NCBI GenBank assembly: GCA_016190005.1
Contig: JACPRK010000116.1
Location: forward strand, 1 to 43,882
Source of the DNA: Candidatus Wallbacteria bacterium
Lineage (GTDB): Bacteria > Muiribacteriota > UBA6191 > JACPRK01
Direction: 5' to 3'
Length of the DNA: 43,882 nt
Part shown: one piece after another, positions 40,161-43,882 of the stretch
Layout: each line of letters starts with the position of its first letter
Position numbering within the stretch: position 1 is the first letter of the stretch
The notes under the pieces: model-generated
What the model was told of the DNA's origin: nothing
The model's database searches: none
What the model saw: only the letters and a program-made list of their open reading frames with translations
Position numbers and translations under genes: made by a program

Positions 40161-41579
40161 ATGACGACGCCGCTGACGGTCCTGGTGGTCGAAGACGACG
40201 CCAACTACGCCTACGAGATCCGCGAGGAGCTGGCGCGGCAAGCCGAGGAGCTGGCGACGTTCCACTTTGCCTCGACGCTCAAGGAGGCCATCAAGAAGGT
40301 CGACCGACTCAAGCCCGACCTGTTGCTGCTGGACGTCATCTTCCCGGTGGGGGCCGACGACGCGGCAGCCGACCGGCTCGACCACGAGGCCGGCGTCAAG
40401 CTGCTGGAGTACGTGGCGTCGAGCTCGGCCGGAAGCCGGACCATCGTGCTCTCCAGCCAGAGCAAGACGTTCGCCGTCAACCTGCTGATCCGGTACAAGG
40501 AGGTCTCGGACTACATCTTCAAGGATGCTCCGTGGCCCGAGATCCGGGCGAAGGTTTTCCGGCAGCTGGAGTCGCTGGGGCGATTGAAGGAATTGAGTCT
40601 GAAGCTGCTGTCGCGCCACGAGCTGATCGGCCAGAGCGCGGCGATGAAGGCCGTGCGCAAGCTGATCGACCGGGTCGCGCCGAGGGACCAGACCACAGTG
40701 CTCATCCAGGGGGAGTCGGGGACCGGCAAGGAGCTCGTGGCCCAGAGCATTCACCGGCTCTCGCCACGCAGCGGATGCCCGTTCGTGGTGGTGAACTGCG
40801 GGGCGATCCCGGAGGGGCTGCTGGAGAGCGAGTTCTTCGGCCATGCACGGGGGGCCTTCACGGGGGCGGTGCGGGAGGTGAGGGGCAAGTTCGAGCTGGC
40901 GCACGGCGGCACGCTCTTCCTCGACGAGATCGGAGAGATCTCGCTGGCGCTGCAACCGAAGCTCTTGCGGGCGCTGCAGGAGCGGGAGTTCTCACGCGTG
41001 GGGGACGAGCGGGTGGTGAAGGTGGACGTGCGGGTGATCGCGGCGACCAACTGCGATCTGACGCGGGAGGTGACGGAGGGGCGATTCCGGGAGGACCTCT
41101 TCTACCGGCTGAACGTCTTTCCGATCGAGGTGGCGCCGCTGAGGAGCCGCCGGGAGGACGTGCCTGAGCTGGTCGAGTACTTCGCGGGGCAGTTCAATCG
41201 GGAGATGGAGGAGACCAAGGCCGTGACTCCCCAGGCCGTCGAGGCGCTGGCGGCGTACGATTGGCCCGGAAATGTCCGGGAGTTGAAGAACATCGTCGAG
41301 CGGCTGTTCATCGTCACGGAAGGGGGCCAGGTCGGGGCGATCGACGTGGAGGCGCTGCTGGGGACGAGTGGGGAGGGGTACCAGGTCGGCTTCCCCGCGA
41401 GCGAGACGAGCTACAAGAAGGCCAAGGCAGAGGTGGTGCGAATGTTCCATCGCAAGTTCTTGCTGCACCACCTGAGGCGCAACGGCTTCAACGTCTCCCG
41501 CACTGCGGCGGCGATCGGCTACAACCGCCAGGACCTGGGCAAGCTCGTGGCCGAGCTGGGGCTGGACCGGGAAGAGTAG
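40161..41579 (+). CDS. Sigma-54-dependent response regulator (NtrC/PilR family)
   Basis: A 472-residue transcription activator. Receiver at 1-135: acidic Asp-12/13, phospho-Asp-58 in LLLLDVIFP, and Lys-121. AAA+ domain at about 150-390: Walker A GESGTGKE at 184-191, sigma-54-binding GAFTGA at 231-236, Walker B LFLDEIGE at 252-259, sensor/Arg-finger [18 protein letters not shown]-terminal Fis-type HTH ends the protein: [25 protein letters not shown]. The receiver has an extra acidic loop ([15 protein letters not shown]) after the phosphorylation site. ATG 40161 follows the sensor kinase by seven bases, so they are one operon and surely cognate. The -24/-12 promoter at 41719 lies 140 bases beyond its stop, so the next pilin genes are the obvious targets. 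Confidence 0.95.
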   Translation: MTTPLTVLVVEDDANYAYEIREELARQAEELATFHFASTLKEAIKKVDRLKPDLLLLDVIFPVGADDAAADRLDHEAGVKLLEYVASSSAGSRTIVLSSQSKTFAVNLLIRYKEVSDYIFKDAPWPEIRAKVFRQLESLGRLKELSLKLLSRHELIGQSAAMKAVRKLIDRVAPRDQTTVLIQGESGTGKELVAQSIHRLSPRSGCPFVVVNCGAIPEGLLESEFFGHARGAFTGAVREVRGKFELAHGGTLFLDEIGEISLALQPKLLRALQEREFSRVGDERVVKVDVRVIAATNCDLTREVTEGRFREDLFYRLNVFPIEVAPLRSRREDVPELVEYFAGQFNREMEETKAVTPQAVEALAAYDWPGNVRELKNIVERLFIVTEGGQVGAIDVEALLGTSGEGYQVGFPASETSYKKAKAEVVRMFHRKFLLHHLRRNGFNVSRTAAAIGYNRQDLGKLVAELGLDREE

Positions 41580-41635
41580 GGAGCGTTTCCGCAAGGGGGA
41601 AAGTGGTTGGTGGAGCCGACGCCCCCGGCTGGAGT

Positions 41636-41665
41636 TGTCGGGAAAAGCCGACAGTCGCTGTCGGC
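41636..41665. promoter_or_regulatory. Candidate activator sites: three alternating TGTCGG half-sites
   Basis: TGTCGG (41636-41641), CCGACA (41648-41653) and TGTCGG (41659-41664) alternate in orientation. They form two overlapping dyads, the second being the perfect GCCGACAG-TCG-CTGTCGGC (41647-41665). They lie 54-84 bases before the -24 element, a normal distance for an NtrC-type enhancer. Which protein binds is inference. Confidence 0.45.
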
Positions 41666-41718
41666 CGGAGGCAGGCGCCAGCCGAACTGGAGCGGGTGGA
41701 GGCGTTCCGTAGCGAACC

Positions 41719-41734
41719 TGGTATGCCCGTTGCA
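41719..41734 (+). promoter_or_regulatory. Sigma-54 (-24/-12) promoter of the second pilin gene
   Basis: TGGTATG-CCCG-TTGCA: the -24 GG (41720-41721) and -12 GC (41732-41733) have exactly the spacing of the TGGCACG-N4-TTGCA consensus, with TGG, A, G and TTGCA matching. Transcription would begin near 41745, about 50 bases before the ATG. The gene for a sigma-54 activator lies just upstream. Confidence 0.82.
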
Positions 41735-41795
41735 GTGGAAGTCCATCTGAAGAGCCGGCGACCGTCCGGCGAACAACCCTCAGGAGGGTCGTGGC

Positions 41796-42371
41796 ATGAC
41801 CAGGCATATTGGCATCGGGGCGCGCCGGGGCTTCACACTCATTGAAATCCTCGTCGTGATCGTCATCATCGGCGTGCTGGCGACGATGGGAGTTTCGAAG
41901 TACACGGAGTTCACGACGGATTCGAGGCGCAGCACCTGCATCTCGAACCAGACCAGCGTCGACAAGGGCGTCGGTGTCTGGGAGAGCCAGAAGGTCGCCA
42001 TCACGAAGGCGTCCAAGGTGACGATGAAATTCAATGGCGGCGGTGACATCACGGCGACGAACGGAACCATCCCGAGCCAGCTGAACACCAACGCGCCGAC
42101 GACGACGGCCAAGGACAACAACAACCGAGCCATCGCGGCCTACATTCGCGACGACAACGTGTTCATGTGCCCGGAGTACGCCAGCCAGAACGGCGGTATC
42201 GGCGCAGTCTCGCGCTCGGGCACGGACCTCTACATGTGGGTGAGCGACGTCAACTCGGCTGTGGCGCTGAACAACAACCGCCGCGGCGTCGTCTGTCTGC
42301 AGTGGGGCGGCACCGAGTCGCTGACGACGAAGGTCGGCCCCGACGGCACAGACAAGACTTCGCATCACTGA
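41796..42371 (+). CDS. Type IV pilin-like protein, sigma-54 controlled
   Basis: A 191-residue prepilin. Leader MTRHIGIGARRG is followed by FTLIEILVVIVIIGVLATMG, with cleavage after Gly and Glu at mature position 5. The soluble part (about residues 45-191) is Asn/Thr/Gly-rich and has two widely spaced Cys pairs' worth of Cys (Cys-49, then VFMCPEY and VVCLQWGG), which could form a disulfide-bonded loop. AGGAGG lies ten bases before ATG 41796. Its leader contains a sigma-54 promoter, so it is likely the regulated main pilin or the first of a minor pilin operon. Function as main fibre subunit is plausible but not provable here. Confidence 0.9.
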   Translation: MTRHIGIGARRGFTLIEILVVIVIIGVLATMGVSKYTEFTTDSRRSTCISNQTSVDKGVGVWESQKVAITKASKVTMKFNGGGDITATNGTIPSQLNTNAPTTTAKDNNNRAIAAYIRDDNVFMCPEYASQNGGIGAVSRSGTDLYMWVSDVNSAVALNNNRRGVVCLQWGGTESLTTKVGPDGTDKTSHH

Positions 42372-42492
42372 GGTCTAGGCCGTGCCGGCTGCAGACCATC
42401 TGTCTGTGGGGCCGGGCGCAGGCGAGCCCCGGGCGCCTCATGCCGTTCGGGGCTCTGCCAGCGCCCGGTTCGAGGCATCTGGAGATTTCCGC

Positions 42493-43239
42493 GTGCGCCC
42501 GGCATCGCGCCGCGCGTTCACGCTGATCGAGATCATGGTCACCATCGTCATCGTCGGCGGGATGGCGGCCTTCGGCGCCGGTATCATCACCCCCCAGATC
42601 AGCTATTTCCGCTCCAGGCGGGATGCCGAGAACCTGCTGGAGGCCATCCGCAAGGCCCGCGCGCTGGCGATGGCCCGCGGAGGGACCGGAAACTACGGCG
42701 TCACCATCTTCCGGGGACTGCTCTCCACCGACCGGCAGTCGATAACCCCTTTCACGACGTCGAACGACACGCCCTGGTGCTTCGTGCTTTTCAGCGACCG
42801 GGACAGCGTGATGGAGAACAATCTCCGGGACCTGGGCGAGCTGAGCCGCCCGACCTTGAACACGTCGCTGGACAGCGCGCTCACCGAGTCGGAGCAGGCC
42901 AGCCGGATCTCGATCCGCCCCGCGATCGTCAACCTGCACGAGGAAACGACGCTCCACGGCAAGCCCTTCCCGGGGACCCAGCTGCCTCTGTCGGACAACA
43001 CCGTCATCCAGTTCGACTCGAAGGGCCGCCTGATGACCGGCAGCGGCGTCGTCAGCAGCCTGATCGAGGAGACCTCGGGAAGCTCCAAGGCTTACTCATT
43101 CGACATCAAGAACCCCAACATGGGATTCTATCGGCTCCGCGTTCGTGACAACGGGACGGTGGAGCTCTCGGCCCTCTGCGAGACCGGCACCGCGACTCCA
43201 TATTCGATCGATGCGTCCGGCACCCAAAGAAATTTCTGA
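42493..43239 (+). CDS. GspH/FimT-like minor pseudopilin
   Basis: A 248-residue prepilin starting at GTG 42493, with GGAGA at 42481-42485; an earlier in-frame GTG at 42382 would give an implausibly long leader. The short leader VRPASRRA is followed by FTLIEIMVTIVIVGGMAAFG, so residue -1 of the cleavage site is Ala, not the usual Gly. The long helix contains DAENLLEAIRKARALAMARG, typical of the GspH/FimT family; the rest is beta-rich (NYGVTIFRG, CFVLFSDRD, VIQFDSKGRLMTG with a G-x-G turn). It follows the pilin gene by 121 bases, with no obvious feature between. Its end overlaps the next gene by 29 bases. Confidence 0.88.
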   Translation: MRPASRRAFTLIEIMVTIVIVGGMAAFGAGIITPQISYFRSRRDAENLLEAIRKARALAMARGGTGNYGVTIFRGLLSTDRQSITPFTTSNDTPWCFVLFSDRDSVMENNLRDLGELSRPTLNTSLDSALTESEQASRISIRPAIVNLHEETTLHGKPFPGTQLPLSDNTVIQFDSKGRLMTGSGVVSSLIEETSGSSKAYSFDIKNPNMGFYRLRVRDNGTVELSALCETGTATPYSIDASGTQRNF

Positions 43240-43843
43240 ACGGCCCGCCAGGAGCGGCGTCACGCTCGTCGAGATGCTCATCGCCAGCATCGTCAGCTCC
43301 GTGTTGATGATGGGCATCGGGATGCTCTACCAGACGTCGATGGTCAACTACAACGTGGTCCGGGACGTGCGGGAGAACCTGTACACGGCTACCCTCACCT
43401 CTGATCGTGTGAACGAGGCGCTGCGCAAGCCCAACCTGGGCGCCCTCAAGGTCCGCCCCGACACGGTCTCCTCGGGAAACAACGTCATCACTTTCAATTA
43501 TCTCAAATCCGCTTTTCAGTCGTCTGTCACGTCCTGGTCCGGCGTCGTCTATTACTACCAGGAGCGTCTCTACCTCTACGAGAACAAGATCGGCGAGGAC
43601 CCGACGGTCCCCTACGGCGATTCCTTCCAGGCCGTCACGGGCTCCGACAACTTCCAACTCATGACGAACTCCGCCGTCGGCACCTGGATCGGCACGGAGT
43701 CCAACCGAAAGAAGTCGGAGATCATCGGCTATGGAGTCAGCGGATTCAAGGCCAGCAGCAACCCCTGGCCGGACACGTCGACGGGCCCCTACTCGCGCGG
43801 CACCACCTGGACGGTGGAATACCTGAAAGCAGGTCGAGGCTGA
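43211..43843 (+). CDS. PilW/GspJ-like minor pseudopilin
   Basis: A 210-residue prepilin from ATG 43211, inside the end of the preceding gene. Leader MRPAPKEISERPARSG, cleavage before VTLVEMLIASIVSSVLMMGIG with Glu at mature position 5 and Val rather than Phe at +1. The helix continues as YQTSMVNYNVVRDVRENLYTATLTSDRVNEAL, a pattern seen in PilW/GspJ-type subunits, where the N-terminal helix is followed by VRDNLYTAT-like helices. The remainder is beta-rich. No clear ribosome site is seen; translation may be coupled to the upstream gene. Identification as PilW, PilV or GspJ is tentative. Confidence 0.85.
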   Translation: MRPAPKEISERPARSGVTLVEMLIASIVSSVLMMGIGMLYQTSMVNYNVVRDVRENLYTATLTSDRVNEALRKPNLGALKVRPDTVSSGNNVITFNYLKSAFQSSVTSWSGVVYYYQERLYLYENKIGEDPTVPYGDSFQAVTGSDNFQLMTNSAVGTWIGTESNRKKSEIIGYGVSGFKASSNPWPDTSTGPYSRGTTWTVEYLKAGRG

Positions 43844-43882
43844 TGAACGCCCCAGGCTCGGGATCTGCACTTTGGCCGCGCG
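43843..43882 (+). CDS. Start of a further gene, cut by the window end
   Basis: ATG 43843 overlaps the TGA of the preceding gene by one base (TGATG), the usual arrangement in such operons. The 13 visible codons read MNAPGSGSALWPR. A short basic Gly/Pro-containing leader is compatible with another prepilin (PilX/GspK-type), but the hydrophobic helix lies outside the window. Confidence 0.5.
   Translation, partial: MNAPGSGSALWPR

Overview
This is a GC-rich bacterial chromosome segment from a Gram-negative-type (two-membrane) organism. It carries an outer-membrane secretin, a PilB/GspE-type assembly ATPase, at least four class III (type IV pilin-like) signal sequences, several Sec-secreted peptidases and a sigma-54-dependent regulator. 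Start codons are often GTG or TTG, and several genes have a -10 box only 6-7 bases before the start codon, suggesting leaderless mRNAs. I saw no tRNA, rRNA, phage, transposase or CRISPR. Gene content suggests an acidobacterial, deltaproteobacterial or uncultivated candidate-phylum lineage, but the window alone does not settle this.

Layout. 1-3053: a heptamer tandem repeat, an unusual ATP-cone/uridine-kinase-like protein (minus), and citrate synthase (plus). 3119-10136: a secreted TPR protein, an NlpC/P60-like fold lacking its catalytic residues, a secretin with a tail of about 540 residues, and a pilin-like protein behind a good sigma-70 promoter. 10146-12566: a long palindrome, a GabT-type aminotransferase and a convergent HAD phosphatase. 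12654-20659: a PilB/GspE ATPase with membrane segments in place of the usual N-domain, converging on a three-gene minus-strand operon (Ig-like repeat protein, TPR protein, VWA protein). The VWA protein has a disordered tail with short leucine/arginine helices like those in the secretin tail. 20729-28082: palindromic element, HNH nuclease, M14 carboxypeptidase, a receiver-HATPase protein lacking the phosphoacceptor His, then a HEAT/TPR - DUF2723 - NrnA operon. 28093-35099: M36-like metallopeptidase, AI-2E-family permease, Ddl, and a second M14 carboxypeptidase.

35340-43882 is the most interesting block. A tiny zinc-ribbon protein, an ABC-2 exporter (ATPase and permease) and a membrane TPR protein are followed by a sensor fusing membrane helices, TPRs, a Ser/Thr pseudokinase and an intact HATPase domain. 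Next comes an NtrC-type response regulator, and 140 bases beyond its stop lies a correctly spaced -24/-12 promoter driving a pilin-like gene and further pseudopilins. I read this as a divergent PilS/PilR-type circuit in which a dead eukaryotic-like kinase has become the sensory part of a histidine kinase.

Overall the window is organised around a type IV pilus or type II secretion-like machine whose parts (secretin, ATPase, pilins, regulator) are scattered, together with secreted peptidases it might export and a VWA/TPR/Ig cassette that may belong to the same envelope assembly. These functional links are inference.
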